NCBI RefSeq assembly: GCF_011170125.1
Contig: NZ_BLLN01000005.1
Location: 248,001 to 312,000 of the forward strand
Reading direction: 5' to 3'
Length of the DNA: 64,000 nucleotides
Source: Streptomyces diastaticus subsp. diastaticus
GTDB lineage: Bacteria > Actinomycetota > Actinomycetes > Streptomycetales > Streptomycetaceae
Position 1 is the first letter of the stretch. Every line of letters begins with the position of its first letter. The notes under the pieces are model-generated. The model ran no database searches and was not told where the DNA came from. It was given only the letters and a program-made list of their open reading frames with translations. Shown piece by piece: positions 1-9,452 of this stretch. A program made the position numbers and the translations under genes.

Positions 1-309
1 CCCGGAGCCGGTGCCCCCGACGGCGACGTCGAGTTCCCCCCGGACACCGCCGGCCGGCACCTCCTCGGTACCCGGAGTGCCGTCCTCGACGGTCACGGAA
101 AGAGCGATCTCCTCTCCCTGCACGGCGGTCGCCGGTGCGGTGATCGTGATCTTCTCGGTGGTCTGCAGCGTGTCGCCGCCCGCGGCGCAGCTGTAGGCGG
201 CGGACACCGTGTCGGCCGCGGCCGGGCCGGCCCCCAGGGCCAGCACGCCCGCCGCCGCGACGGCGGTGACGGCGCAGGCGGTCGAGCGCAGTGCAGTACG
301 ACGCATCAT
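1..309 (-). CDS. secreted protein, N-terminal part only
   Basis: The gene runs off the left edge, so only the first 103 residues are visible. It begins MMRRTALRSTACAVTAVAAA and has a classical Sec signal peptide: positive n-region, Ala/Leu/Val-rich core and an AAA-type cleavage site near residue 32. The mature part starts DTVSAAYSCAAGGDTLQTTE, followed by a beta-rich, Thr/Val/Glu-rich stretch. That is compatible with a dehydratase-like or immunoglobulin-like extracellular domain, but I do not recognise the family. A GGGAG ribosome binding site lies just upstream of the two adjacent ATG codons; either could be used. Secretion is well supported; function is unknown. Confidence 0.7.
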   Translation of the reverse strand, partial: MMRRTALRSTACAVTAVAAAGVLALGAGPAAADTVSAAYSCAAGGDTLQTTEKITITAPATAVQGEEIALSVTVEDGTPGTEEVPAGGVRGELDVAVGGTGSG

Positions 310-764
310 GGTCTCCCAGTCGTTGTCGTTCCGGTTTTCCGCACGGACGAGGGATCGGCCACCGGCGCACCTCACCGCCCGTGGTCGATCGCCCTTGCAC
401 CGTAGGCACTGCTTCACGCGGCGCAACGCTCACAGTTGAGCAGGCACCCGACGGCGGCCGACGACATGGCCTGAACCTGACGGGCCCGTTCCGGCGCCCT
501 CCCGGTAAGGGCGCGGGCCTCGCACGACTGTTCGCGCGCACCGCGCCACCTCCGTCATCTCCCGCTGGTGGCTCACCCGACTCTCCCCAGGGCCCCCGGT
601 CCGGCCTGCGCACCGGGCGGGAGGGCCGGGCCCGGATGAACCGAACGCGGCGGGACCCGGTCGGCGACGCCCGCGGGGCCGGCCCGCGCCATCACGGACG
701 CCGGGGCCCCGGTCCGGTTCGTGACGGTGCGCCGGCCCGTGCCTTCCCCTCTCGCCGGCCGGTG
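310..764. other. 455-bp intergenic stretch, possible promoter for the secreted protein
   Basis: No reading frame here has convincing codon bias or family resemblance. The only element I would point to is a possible minus-strand promoter, TTGCGC-N16-TACGGT, at about 426 down to 399, correctly oriented for the secreted-protein gene that starts at 309. Between about 430 and 764 I see nothing definite. This stretch lies downstream of the DUF488 gene, whose stop is at 765. Confidence 0.35.
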
Positions 765-1130
765 TCAGCCCTCTGGTTCGTTCAGCCACTTGGCGAGCAC
801 CGCGGCTTCGCTGCGGTCGACGTCCTTGGTGGCCGTCAGCAGCGTCACCTTGGCGTGGGCCGCCAGGTCGCGCAGGTACCGCACAGCTTCCTCGTGCTCG
901 GGGTCCCGCAGCTCGTCGATGTAGCGGGCCCGGAAGCCGTCGAAGCGTTCGGGGTCGTGGTGGTACCAGTGCCGTAGGTCGGTGGAGGGCGCGATGTCCT
1001 TCAGCCACTCGTCGAGATCGGCTCTGTCCTTGCTCATCCCCCGGGGCCACAGCCGGTCGACGAGCACGCGCTTGCCGTCCTGCTCGGAGGGGTCCTCGTA
1101 GATCCTGCGACAGGTGACAGGTCGGGTCAT
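765..1130 (-). CDS. DUF488 family protein
   Basis: This 121-residue protein carries the hallmark of the DUF488 family, [13 protein letters not shown], at residues 22-34, followed by the usual W-x-H-H and RYxxEL-type positions. [18 protein letters not shown] C-terminal segment is also typical. The length is normal for the family. Members are small cytoplasmic proteins of unknown biochemical role, sometimes found near stress or metal genes. The start is an ATG at 1130; the gene is transcribed away from the DoxX gene at 1361, so the 230 bp between them is a shared upstream region containing two hairpins. Confidence 0.85.
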   Translation of the reverse strand: MTRPVTCRRIYEDPSEQDGKRVLVDRLWPRGMSKDRADLDEWLKDIAPSTDLRHWYHHDPERFDGFRARYIDELRDPEHEEAVRYLRDLAAHAKVTLLTATKDVDRSEAAVLAKWLNEPEG

Positions 1131-1184
1131 GGCAAGCGCCCTCCTCGGGCCTATCGGGTCGTGCTTCTGCCGACGCGCGTCCGG

Positions 1185-1309
1185 GGTCCGATCGGGCCCC
1201 GGGGGCCGATCGGTCCATTGTCGCCTCGGGTCACCGGCCTGTCGCGCCGCCGTGGCACCAGCCCCGCCCCCGTACGCCTACCGCGTGCGACGGGGCGGGG
1301 GCGGTGCCA
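1185..1309. promoter_or_regulatory. two inverted repeats in the DUF488-DoxX upstream region
   Basis: Around 1185-1215 two CCGATCGG octamers flank a GCCCC/GGGGGC core, giving a near-perfect dyad. At 1253-1309 a longer imperfect inverted repeat pairs TGGCACC plus a GCCCCGCCCC tract with GGGGCGGGGGC plus GGTGCCA, separated by about 18 nt. The second would form a strong hairpin in any transcript entering the DoxX gene at 1361. They could be operator sites, an attenuator or a terminator; the sequence alone does not decide. Confidence 0.45.
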
Positions 1310-1360
1310 TGGTGGGAGAGGGAGGGAAGACCTGGCCGCGACCCCGGGAGGCGTACCGCT

Positions 1361-1897
1361 GTGACGTGTCCGACACGCCGGGACACCGGCCTGCTCCTGC
1401 TGCGGATAGGCGTGAGCGGGCCGTTGATCGCCCACGGCACCCAGAAGCTCTTCGGCTGGTTCGCAGGCGCCGGGCTCCAGGGCTCGGCGGAGTTCATGGA
1501 ACAGCAGGGTTACAGGCCAGGCAAGTTGAGCGCGATCGCCGCCGGTCTCGCCGAGGCCGGAGGCGGGGCTCTGCTCGGTCTCGGACTCGCCACGCCCGTG
1601 GGCGGCGCCGCGGTCGCCGCCGGCATGACCGGCGCCGCCGCCGTACACACCCCTCACGGCTTCTGGGGCTACGCGGGCGGCTACGAACTCAACACCGTCT
1701 ACGGCGTGGCCGCGGCCGCCCTCGCGCTGACCGGCCCGGGGCGCGTCTCCCTGGACCACGTCACCGGTCACCGCCTGGACCGCGGGTGGATGGCCCCGGC
1801 GGCGCTGGGAGCCGGTGCCGTTCTGGCGGCACTGGCCGTGGGCGCACGGCAGGTTCGGACGAGGCGGACCCGAGAGGGCTCCGACACCGAGTCCTGA
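1361..1897 (+). CDS. DoxX family membrane protein
   Basis: The 178-residue product starts with GTG at 1361, behind a GGGAGG ribosome binding site at 1345-1350. The N-terminal segment [20 protein letters not shown], leading to KLFGWF, is the standard DoxX beginning, and four hydrophobic segments follow. The middle contains the usual GLAEAGGG turn between helices. An in-frame ATG lies upstream at 1304 but would add a charged extension with no family resemblance, so the GTG is preferred. DoxX proteins are integral membrane proteins linked in some bacteria to redox or thiol homeostasis; no specific role can be read here. The C-terminus is a short basic tail, [11 protein letters not shown]. Confidence 0.8.
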   Translation: MTCPTRRDTGLLLLRIGVSGPLIAHGTQKLFGWFAGAGLQGSAEFMEQQGYRPGKLSAIAAGLAEAGGGALLGLGLATPVGGAAVAAGMTGAAAVHTPHGFWGYAGGYELNTVYGVAAAALALTGPGRVSLDHVTGHRLDRGWMAPAALGAGAVLAALAVGARQVRTRRTREGSDTES

Positions 1898-1911
1898 TCC
1901 GACCGGACCGA

Positions 1912-1940
1912 GGGCCGGGACCGCTTGGTCCCGCCGGCCC
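1912..1940 (+). terminator. hairpin terminator after the DoxX gene
   Basis: GGGCCGGGACC, a GCTT loop, then GGTCCC and CCGGCCC with one bulged G. It begins 14 bp after the DoxX stop codon. There is no T tract, as is common in high-GC actinomycetes. Confidence 0.55.
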
Positions 1941-2331
1941 ACCGAACCTCCTCCGAGGGACTCTCGGGCACCCGGCACCTGGCTCTCCCGGGCCTGCCCG
2001 CGTCCGGCCGGGAGGGCCGGAGGCACCTCCCTCGAACGGCACACGGCACCCGGATGGGCACGGCAGGGGAGGAAGTGCGGCCTCGCGGAGCGGCGGGCCG
2101 GAGCAGGTCCGGCGGGCAGCGTGTGCGGGTCCGCCCAGCCCCCGGCGCCCCGGCCGGACCGTGCGGCCGCCGCTCCTCGACGGGGCCGGGCGAGCGGGCG
2201 GCCACCCGGTCAGCCGCTCGTGCCGCGGTGCGGGCGGGCGGAGCGGGAGGAGCAGGCGCATAGTGCCCGGAGGAGAGGAGTCGGGCACCGTGCCACGGCC
2301 TTGCCGCTCCGTACGAGGAGGTGCCGAAGGA
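1941..2331. other. intergenic region upstream of the MFS transporter
   Basis: About 390 bp without a supported gene. The only structure I see is an inverted repeat at 2263-2288, GTGCCCG-N12-CGGGCAC, 43 bp upstream of the MFS start. It could be an operator or part of the leader. Confidence 0.4.
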
Positions 2332-3867
2332 ATGCCCCAGCCCTCGGATGCGCGCGGCCCCGGTGAGGAGGCCGCGGCGCCCGGCGACTCCGGCCTCGGG
2401 ACCATCACGACGGCGGTGCCGGCGCGGCTGGACCGGCTGCCGTGGTCGCGCTGGCACTGGATGATCGTCGTCGGCCTCGGCACGGTGTGGATCCTCGACG
2501 GTCTGGAGGTGACGACCGTCGGGAACATCGCCAGCCGTCTCTCCGAGGAGGGCTCCGGGCTGCCGATCACCGCCGCGCAGGTCACCGGGATCGGGGCCGC
2601 GCTCTATGTCGCGGGAGCCTGTTCGGGCGCGCTCTTCTTCGGCCGCCTCACCGACCGGTACGGGCGCAAGAAGCTGTTCATGGTCACGCTCGCCGTCTAC
2701 CTCGGCGCGACGGCCATGACCGGCCTCTCCTTCGCCCCCTGGTGGTTCTTCCTCTTCCGCTTCCTGACCGGTTTCGGTATCGGCGGCGAGTACGCCGCCA
2801 TCAACTCGGCGATCGACGAGCTGATCCCCTCGAAGTACCGGGGCCGGGTCGACCTGATCATCAACGGCAGTTACTGGCTGGGCGCGGTGGGCGGGGCGCT
2901 GCTGTCCGTCGTCGCCCTCAACACCGGCCTCTTCCCGAAGAACATCGGCTGGCGGCTCACCTTCGGGCTCGGCGTCGTCCTCGGGCTGGCCATCCTGCTG
3001 GTGCGGCGGCACGTGCCGGAGAGTCCCCGGTGGCAGTTCATCCACGGGCACGGTGACGAGGCGGAGCACCTGGTCGACGCGGTGGAGCGGGGGGTCGAGA
3101 AGGAGAAGGGGCGCGCGCTGCCGCCGCCGGCCGGAGAGATCACGGTCCACCAGCGCAAGAGCATCGGTTTCGGACTCATCGCCAGGACGGTGTTCGCCCA
3201 CTACCCCAAGCGGGCCGTGCTCGGCTTCGCGCTCTTCATCGGCCAGGCGTTCCTCTACAACGCCATCACCTTCGGCTTCGGCACGATCCTCACCACCTTC
3301 TACGACGTGGGCACGGGAAGTACCGGCTACTACTTCGCGGTCATCGCGGCCGGCAACTTTCTCGGTCCGCTGCTGCTGGGGCATCTCTTCGACACGGTCG
3401 GCCGCCGCGTCATGATCTCCAGTACGTACATCCTGCCGGGCCTGCTGCTGTTCGGCACCGCCTGGCTGTTCGACCGGGGTGCGCTCACCGCGACGACCCT
3501 CACCGCCTGCTGGTGCGTGGTGCTCTTCTTCGCCTCGGCGGGCGCGAGCAGCGCCTACCTGACCGTCTCCGAGGTGTTCCCCATGGAGACCCGCGCCATG
3601 GCCATCGCCTTCTTCTACGCGATCGGCACGGCCGCGGGCGGGATCTCCGGCCCGCTCATCTTCGCCGGCCTCACCGAGTCGGGCGTCGCCGGTGACACCG
3701 CTCTCGCGTTCTGCATCGGTGCCGGGCTGATGTGCGCGGCCGGACTCATCGCCGCCTTCCTGGCGGTGGACGCGGAGGGCCGCGGCCTGGAGGACATCGC
3801 CGCCCCCCTCTCCAAGACGGAGTCCGGGAACGGCGGGACGGCACGGACCGACGGCGGGGCGGCGTAG
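2332..3867 (+). CDS. MFS transporter, sugar/metabolite:proton symporter type
   Basis: The 511-residue product has about 12 membrane segments after a 40-residue hydrophilic N-terminus. Visible signatures are the loop 2-3 motif [10 protein letters not shown] at residues 104-113, an acidic DGLE in the first helix (from D56), the second-half repeat [10 protein letters not shown], and [10 protein letters not shown] near the C-terminal half. [14 protein letters not shown] in helices 4-5 is typical of the sugar porter and metabolite:H+ symporter groups. The ATG at 2332 has AAGGA immediately upstream and GAGGAG slightly further up. The gene stands alone, bounded by terminators. The substrate cannot be inferred. 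Confidence 0.85.
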   Translation: MPQPSDARGPGEEAAAPGDSGLGTITTAVPARLDRLPWSRWHWMIVVGLGTVWILDGLEVTTVGNIASRLSEEGSGLPITAAQVTGIGAALYVAGACSGALFFGRLTDRYGRKKLFMVTLAVYLGATAMTGLSFAPWWFFLFRFLTGFGIGGEYAAINSAIDELIPSKYRGRVDLIINGSYWLGAVGGALLSVVALNTGLFPKNIGWRLTFGLGVVLGLAILLVRRHVPESPRWQFIHGHGDEAEHLVDAVERGVEKEKGRALPPPAGEITVHQRKSIGFGLIARTVFAHYPKRAVLGFALFIGQAFLYNAITFGFGTILTTFYDVGTGSTGYYFAVIAAGNFLGPLLLGHLFDTVGRRVMISSTYILPGLLLFGTAWLFDRGALTATTLTACWCVVLFFASAGASSAYLTVSEVFPMETRAMAIAFFYAIGTAAGGISGPLIFAGLTESGVAGDTALAFCIGAGLMCAAGLIAAFLAVDAEGRGLEDIAAPLSKTESGNGGTARTDGGAA

Positions 3868-3884
3868 GCCCCCCACGGTCCGCA

Positions 3885-3917
3885 GGGCCCGCCGGCCACG
3901 GGGCCGGCCCGGCGGGC
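3885..3917 (+). terminator. hairpin terminator after the MFS transporter
   Basis: GGGCCCGCCGGCC is followed, after a short loop, by GGGCCGGCCCGGCGGGC, which pairs with it apart from a bulge. It starts 18 bp past the MFS stop. Confidence 0.5.
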
Positions 3918-4119
3918 GTCCCGGTGGACCTGGCGACCGCCGTCGGCGTGGCGGCACCGCGCCCGTCGGCGGGGCTGCCAGTGTCCGCGTGATTTCGGAG
4001 CCCTGACGGGCCGCTGGTACCGGGCCGGAAGGCACCCGGCCGTTCGGACGGCACGGCGGCGGGCTCCGCTCCCCCACCACGGCCACGCCGGGAAACGCGA
4101 CGGAACGAGGAAATTGCGG

Positions 4120-4457
4120 TCACACCTGCTGATCGTCCTGGATGGCCGTCGTCAGGGTCTCGGACAGGTGCCACGCCCTGGGCGGCGAGGTGACGCGTGA
4201 GCCCCGGGCGTACAGAACCGGCTTCGCGGACAGGCCGGCGGTGTCCGCGTCGGGGTTGTCGTCCTCGCCCCCGGCACCGTCCTCCGTCCGGCCGACCCGC
4301 TCGGCGAGGGCGTCGGCGTCCAGCCCCGCCCGCCGGGCGATCCCGACGACGTCCCCCTCGTCGACGTCCTGCCGCGAGCGCACGAGGGCGTCGTGCAGTT
4401 CCCAGAACTCGCCCTGGGCGGCGGCTGCCTCCGGGCCGGGCGCGACGGTCGTCCTAG
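4120..4457 (-). pseudogene. C-terminal remnant of a DsbA-like thioredoxin-fold protein
   Basis: The minus-strand frame reads EAAAAQGEFWELHDALVRSR and continues through VGIARRAGLDADAL. This is the helical insert of DsbA-family oxidoreductases, where the typical text is AAxxQGxFWEMHDxLF followed by an ARxLGLD helix. The end, with SAKPVLYARGSRV and LSETLTTAI, matches the family's final strand and helix. The thioredoxin N-terminal half with the CxxC active site is absent: an in-frame stop lies inside the end of the glycoside phosphorylase gene, and the only usable start is a GTG at 4383, in the middle of the helical domain. I therefore call it a truncated, probably inactive remnant. A gene finder may report it as an 87-residue hypothetical protein. 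Confidence 0.6.
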
Positions 4458-6835
4458 TCTTCCAGCGTCACCCGGCGGGACTCCCCGGGCGTCAGTTCGA
4501 AGTGGCCCTGCGGCAGCGTGATGGTGATCGGGTACCGGTCCGAGGACGGGACCGCGATGTCCAGGAGTCCGGGGCTGGCCTGGATCTGGACGCCCCAGTG
4601 CCCCTGGTAGCGCAGGGAGAAGCGGTAGTGGGACAGTTCCGGCAGGGGCACGGGGTCCAGGGCCAGGCCGCCCGGCCGGGTCTCCAGGCCGGTCAGGCCG
4701 CTCTGGACCAGGTCGAGGGTTCCGGCCATCGCCCCGAGGTGGATGCCCTCGCCGGTGGTGCCGCCCTGCAGGTCGGCGATGTCCCCGCGCAGGGCCTCCA
4801 GGACGAACGTCCACGCGTCGGTGCGGCGCACCCGGGCGAGGACCCAGCCGTGGACCAGGCCGCTGAGGGTCGAGCCGTGGCTGGTGCGGCGCAGGTAGTA
4901 CTCGACGGTGCGGCCCCACAGGGCGTCGTCGAAGGTGTGGCCGAGGCGGGCGAACAGCTCGGCGAGTTCGGCGGGCGAGAAGAGGTAGCCGAGCATGAGG
5001 ACGTCGGCCTGTTTCGACGCCTGGTAGCGGTCGACGGTGTCGCCCTCGGCCTCCAGGATGCGGTCGAGCCGGCGGATGTCGCCGTACTTGGCGCGGTAGC
5101 CGTCCCAGTCGAGTTCCCGCAGTTCCCCGTATCCGTCGAACTGGCTGATGACGCCGTCGTGGAAGGGGATGTGGAGGTTGCGGGAGACCTCTTCCCAGCG
5201 TTCCTCCTCCTCGGAGTCGAACCCCGTGTGCAGGGCCAGTTCCGCACGGCGGGGCGCGGGCAGGTTGCGGAGCAGCTCCAGGGCACGGGTGATCACCCAG
5301 GTGGCGGTGATGTTGGTGTACGCGTTGTCGTCGAGGCCGGGGCGTTCCGCGTCCGGGTACGCCTCGTGGTATTCGTCGGGGCCCATGACGCCGAGGATCC
5401 GGTAGCGGCTCAGACCGGCGTCCCAGGTGGCCGAGCGGACCCAGAAGCGGGCGATCTGCAGCAGCATCTTGGCGCCCTTGGTGTGGTGGAAGTGGGCGTC
5501 GCCGGATGCCTCGTAGTACTTGACGACGTTGTAGGCGATGGCGGAGCTGACGTGGCGCTGGAGGTGTGAATGGTCCTCCAGCCAGCGGCCGGAGCGGGGG
5601 TTGAGGTGGAGCTGCTGGGTCTCCTCGCGACCGTCGCTGCCGCTCTGCCACGGATACATGGCGCCGCCCAGCCCGACCGCCTCGGCCGCCGCGACGGCGT
5701 GCTCCAGGCGGCGGTGGCGGTAGGTCAGCAGGGCCCGGGAGACTTCCGGGAAGTGGAGGTTGAGGTAGCGCAGGACGAACAGTTCGTCCCAGAAGACGTG
5801 CCCGCGGTAGGCCTCGCCGTGCAGTCCGCGGGCGGGGACGCCGGCGTCGAGTTCGGCGGTGTGCGGGGAGAGGGTCTGCAGGACGTGGAAGAGGTGCAGG
5901 CGCAGGATCTGCCCGGCCTTGTTGGGCACGTCCAGTTCGGCCCGGCGCCACAGGTCGCGCCAGGCGGCGCGCTGCTCGGCGACGAGCTGGTCGAAGGCGG
6001 GAGCGGTGCGGGCGTGTTCCACCGCGGCGTCGCGCGGCTCGCTGATCGCGCGGTCGTGGCCGGTGTACAGGGCGACGGTCTTGTCGATGACCTGGCTGTG
6101 GCCCGAGCGGAGGGCGAGGCGGAATCCGCGGACGCTGCGGCCCTCGGTGTCGGCCTCCCGCACGGCGGTGTCCGGCGGCAGGTCGTAGCGGGCGGCGAGC
6201 GCGATCTCGATGTCGGAGTTGTTGGTGGAGCAGGTCAGCCAGGCCACGTCGCCGGAGTTCGCGGCGCCGGTGCGCGGGGCGGTGAGGTGCCGGCCGTCCA
6301 GCGCGCGGTAACGGGCGACGCCGGAGTTGGTGACCGTGCCGTCCAGGGCCGCCTCGACCTCGACCTCACCCTCCCAGTTCTCGGCGGTCAGTTCCGTGCG
6401 CAGGGCGGCGAGGTGCGGGTTCTCCATGCTCACCAGACGGGTCTGGCGGACGAGCAGGAGGCGGCCGTCGGGGTCCTCGTAGCGGGTGCGGCGCTCCAGC
6501 ACGCCGGCGTCCAGGCGGAGGGTCTGGCTGTGTTCGACGATCCGGGCGGTGCCGGGGGTGAACCAGGTGCCGCCCTCCACGCGCCGGACCCGCAGCGGGA
6601 GCCAGTTGGGGAGGTTGACCATGTCCTCGTTCTCGACGTCGCGGCCGGAGACGTGCGAGGTGAGGCGGTTGTAGATGCCCGCGGCGTAGGTACCGGGGTA
6701 GTGGATGTCGTCGGCGTCGCACTCGGGGAAGGCCCCACGGGTGGCGAAGTAGCCGTTGCCGAGGGTGCAGAGCGATTCGCGCAGCTGCTCGTCGGCGGGG
6801 ACCCACTCGTCGTACTCCCAGGTCCAGGACGTCAT
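4454..6835 (-). CDS. glycoside hydrolase family 65 phosphorylase (maltose/trehalose/kojibiose type)
   Basis: The 793-residue product has the complete family 65 layout: an N-terminal beta-sandwich starting with the RESLCTLGNGYFATRGAF signature (an LGNGY box), a helical linker, and an (alpha/alpha)6 barrel. The general acid is the Glu of GPDEYHE, E488, in almost the same position as the catalytic Glu of characterised maltose phosphorylases. KQADV and SHGSTLSG further on are positions expected of the phosphate and sugar site. These enzymes reversibly phosphorolyse alpha-linked disaccharides to beta-glucose-1-phosphate plus glucose. The ATG at 6835 has GAGGAGG upstream. The partner beta-phosphoglucomutase-type HAD gene lies immediately upstream but is broken. 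Substrate specificity is not resolved. Confidence 0.85.
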   Translation of the reverse strand: MTSWTWEYDEWVPADEQLRESLCTLGNGYFATRGAFPECDADDIHYPGTYAAGIYNRLTSHVSGRDVENEDMVNLPNWLPLRVRRVEGGTWFTPGTARIVEHSQTLRLDAGVLERRTRYEDPDGRLLLVRQTRLVSMENPHLAALRTELTAENWEGEVEVEAALDGTVTNSGVARYRALDGRHLTAPRTGAANSGDVAWLTCSTNNSDIEIALAARYDLPPDTAVREADTEGRSVRGFRLALRSGHSQVIDKTVALYTGHDRAISEPRDAAVEHARTAPAFDQLVAEQRAAWRDLWRRAELDVPNKAGQILRLHLFHVLQTLSPHTAELDAGVPARGLHGEAYRGHVFWDELFVLRYLNLHFPEVSRALLTYRHRRLEHAVAAAEAVGLGGAMYPWQSGSDGREETQQLHLNPRSGRWLEDHSHLQRHVSSAIAYNVVKYYEASGDAHFHHTKGAKMLLQIARFWVRSATWDAGLSRYRILGVMGPDEYHEAYPDAERPGLDDNAYTNITATWVITRALELLRNLPAPRRAELALHTGFDSEEEERWEEVSRNLHIPFHDGVISQFDGYGELRELDWDGYRAKYGDIRRLDRILEAEGDTVDRYQASKQADVLMLGYLFSPAELAELFARLGHTFDDALWGRTVEYYLRRTSHGSTLSGLVHGWVLARVRRTDAWTFVLEALRGDIADLQGGTTGEGIHLGAMAGTLDLVQSGLTGLETRPGGLALDPVPLPELSHYRFSLRYQGHWGVQIQASPGLLDIAVPSSDRYPITITLPQGHFELTPGESRRVTLED

Positions 6836-7451
6836 GATGCCTCCTCGCGCGGATGGTCGGCGGTGTGGGTGAGGCCGGGTGACGCGGTCTCGGCCGCCCG
6901 GGTGAGGAGTTCGGCGAGGCCGCGGACGACGGTGTCGGCGCCGTGGGCCCGCCGGGCCGGTCCGTGGGCGCCGTCGCCGAGGCGGTCGGCACCGGTCACC
7001 GCGGCGAACCCGTCGCGGCGGCCGGCCTCGTGTCGGGCGAGGGCGTCCTCGACCACGGCGGTCCGGCCCGGCGGCCGGTGGAGGCGTTCGGCGGCGTGCG
7101 GGAAGAGGGCCGGGTCGGGTTCGCCGGGCAGGCCGAGGCGGCGGGAGCCGGCGACGGCGGCGACGAGACCGGCGGCCCCGGCCCGCCGGAGCAGTTCGGT
7201 GGCGTGCCGCGACGAGGCGGCGCCCCGTCGAGGCGGGGTCCTCCGTCGACGTGGCGGAGGTGGTCCGTCCCGGCGTCGAAGGGGCGACGCCGGGCCGGGC
7301 CGGCCGGTGGGTGTGCGCGGAGGCAGGCGTCGACCGCCTCCTTCCAGGCGGCGGCGTGGACACGCGCCGGGCCCGTCACCGCTCCGTCGACGTCGAAGAC
7401 ATCCGCGTCCGTCTCGCGCGGGGGTGGCAGAACGGTGGTCTGGGCCATCAC
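6832..7451 (-). pseudogene. broken beta-phosphoglucomutase-type HAD hydrolase
   Basis: The 5' part (from 7451) reads ADVFDVDGAVTGPARVHAAA and later HVDGGPRLDG, which are the HAD motif I and cap start of beta-phosphoglucomutases. At about 7215-7240 the meaningful reading jumps to another frame, giving ATELLRRAGAAGLVAAVAGS, then GLPGEPDPALF, RTAVVEDALA and EAGRRDGFAAVTGADR, which are motifs II-IV. The cap domain between PRLDG and ELLRRAG is largely missing compared with the usual 220-250 residues, so a deletion as well as a frameshift is needed to explain it. GH65 phosphorylases are commonly paired with this enzyme, which converts beta-glucose-1-phosphate to glucose-6-phosphate. The remnant's end overlaps the phosphorylase start at 6832-6835. 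Confidence 0.75.
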
Positions 7452-7613
7452 GGGTCCTCCACGTCGCGGGGTCCGGAGGGTTCAGCCTCCCCCGCCGCCG
7501 GGGGCCGGGCCACTCGGGGCGGGGCCGGGCGGCACGGCGGCGGGGCCGTTCGGGTGAGCGGCCGGCGGGGTACGCGGGTGCGGGCGGGGCAGCGTGGTCC
7601 GACGATGGGTGGC

Positions 7614-9161
7614 ATGGTGCTGGAGGAGTTGGCCGAGGTGTCGGCACAGGTCGCGGCCGTCTCGTCGCGGTCGCGCAAGACGGAGCTGCTGGCGGAGCTG
7701 TTCGCGCGGACGGAACCGGCCGAGCTGCCGGTGGTGATCGCCTACCTGTCGGGGCGGCTGCCGCAGGGCCGGCTGGGTGTGGGGTGGCGGGTGCTGCGGG
7801 ACCCGGTGGCGCCTGCTCGGCAGGCGTCGTTGACGGTGGGGCAGGTCGACGCGGCGTTCACCGAAGTGGCGGCGGTGCGCGGCGCGGGGGCGCAGGCGGA
7901 GCGGCGGCGACTGGTGGAGGGGCTGTGGGGTGCGGCGACCGAGGCGGAGCAGCGGTTCCTGTACGGACTGGTGACGGGTGAGGTGCGCCAGGGCGCGCTG
8001 GACGCGGTGGCGGTGGAGGCGGTGGCGCGGGCGTCGGGCGTGCCGGTGGCCGGCGTGCGGCGGGCGGTGATGCTGAGCGGGTCGCTGGAGGAGGTGGCGG
8101 CGGCGGTGCTGGCGGACGGTGAGGCGGCGTTGGCGCGGTTCGGGCTGGTGGTGGGCCGGCCGGTGCAGCCGATGCTGGCGTCGGCGTCCGGGTCGGTCGC
8201 CGAGGCGGTGGCGGCGCTGGGACCGTGCGCGGTGGAGGAGAAACTGGACGGCATCCGGGTGCAGGTGCACCGGGACGGGGAGCGGGTGTCGGTGTACACG
8301 CGGACGCTGGACGACATCACGGTGCGGCTGCCGGAGGTGGTGGAGCTGGCGCGGTCGCTGCCCGCGGAGCGGTTCGTGCTGGACGGTGAGGTACTGGCAC
8401 TGGACGAGGAGGGGCGTCCGCGGTCGTTCCAGGAGACGGCCGGCCGGGTGGGGTCGCGGCTTGACGTGGGGACGGCGGCCGAGGCGCTGCCGGTGTCGGT
8501 GGTCTTCTTCGACGTGCTCGCGGCGCGCGGGCGGGAGCTGCTGGATCTCGACTACGCCGAGCGGTCGGGGGCACTGGCGACGCTGGTGCCCGAGGCGGCG
8601 CGGGTGCGGCGCGCGGTCGTGGCCGATCCGGGTGCGGACGGCGCGGTGGAGGGTGCGGAGGCGTTCCTCGTGGAGGCGCTGGCGCGGGGCCATGAGGGCG
8701 TCGTGGTGAAGGGGCTGGACTCGGTGTACGCGGCGGGGCGACGGGGGGCGGCCTGGCGGAAGGTGAAGCCGGTGCGGACCGCGGACCTGGTGGTGCTGGC
8801 CGCTGAGTGGGGGCACGGGCGGCGGGCGGGGAAACTGTCCAACCTGCACCTGGGGGCGCGGGAGGCGGACGGTTCGCTGGTGATGCTGGGCAAGACGTTC
8901 AAGGGGATGACGGACGAGGTCCTGGCGTGGCAGACGGAGCGGCTGCGGCAGTTGGCGGTGAGTGACGACGGGCACGTGGTGGAGGTCCGGCCGGAGCTGG
9001 TGGTCGAGGTGGCGTTCGACGGACTCCAGCGGTCCTCGCGGTACGCGGCGGGGGTGACGCTGCGGTTCGCCCGGCTGGTGCGGTACCGGGAGGACAAGCC
9101 GGTGGCGGAGGCGGACTCGGTCTCCTCGGTGCGGGCGGCGGCCGGGTGGGAGAGCGGGTGA
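7614..9161 (+). CDS. ATP-dependent DNA ligase
   Basis: The 515-residue product is a stand-alone ATP-dependent ligase. The adenylation motif is EEKLDGIRVQ with the nucleophilic Lys at residue 210. Downstream are LDGEVLAL (motif III region), PVSVVFFDVL, the GHEGVVVKGLDSVY motif IV region and AAWRKVKP (motif V). An N-terminal all-helical DNA-binding domain (about 1-190) and a C-terminal OB-fold end (ELVVEVAFDGLQRSSRYAAG) complete it. It lacks the primase and nuclease domains of LigD, so it belongs to the LigB/LigC-like accessory ligases, probably in repair. An alternative ATG lies three codons upstream at 7605; neither start has a strong ribosome binding site. It is divergent from the HAD remnant. 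Confidence 0.9.
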   Translation: MVLEELAEVSAQVAAVSSRSRKTELLAELFARTEPAELPVVIAYLSGRLPQGRLGVGWRVLRDPVAPARQASLTVGQVDAAFTEVAAVRGAGAQAERRRLVEGLWGAATEAEQRFLYGLVTGEVRQGALDAVAVEAVARASGVPVAGVRRAVMLSGSLEEVAAAVLADGEAALARFGLVVGRPVQPMLASASGSVAEAVAALGPCAVEEKLDGIRVQVHRDGERVSVYTRTLDDITVRLPEVVELARSLPAERFVLDGEVLALDEEGRPRSFQETAGRVGSRLDVGTAAEALPVSVVFFDVLAARGRELLDLDYAERSGALATLVPEAARVRRAVVADPGADGAVEGAEAFLVEALARGHEGVVVKGLDSVYAAGRRGAAWRKVKPVRTADLVVLAAEWGHGRRAGKLSNLHLGAREADGSLVMLGKTFKGMTDEVLAWQTERLRQLAVSDDGHVVEVRPELVVEVAFDGLQRSSRYAAGVTLRFARLVRYREDKPVAEADSVSSVRAAAGWESG

Positions 9162-9452
9162 CCTGCGCGAAGTCCGGGTGAGCGGTCGGCGCGGCCGGCC
9201 GGCGGGACACCTCGCCAGTGCTCCGGCGGGCCTGCCCCGCTCGCGTTCCGGCGGAGAGACCGGAGCGGGGCGGCCCGTCGGCGGGTGGCCCCCGAGGACC
9301 CTTCACCGCCTGCGCGGTGTCCACGGTGGTCGGTGCGTGCTCTCGGCGTGCCGGAGGGAGGTCCACGTAGCGCAGCTGCTCGGGCCTTCGGCCGGTGCGG
9401 TGCGCGTGCGTACCGGGCGCCGTGGACACCGTGCGGGAGGTGAGGGCGCCTC

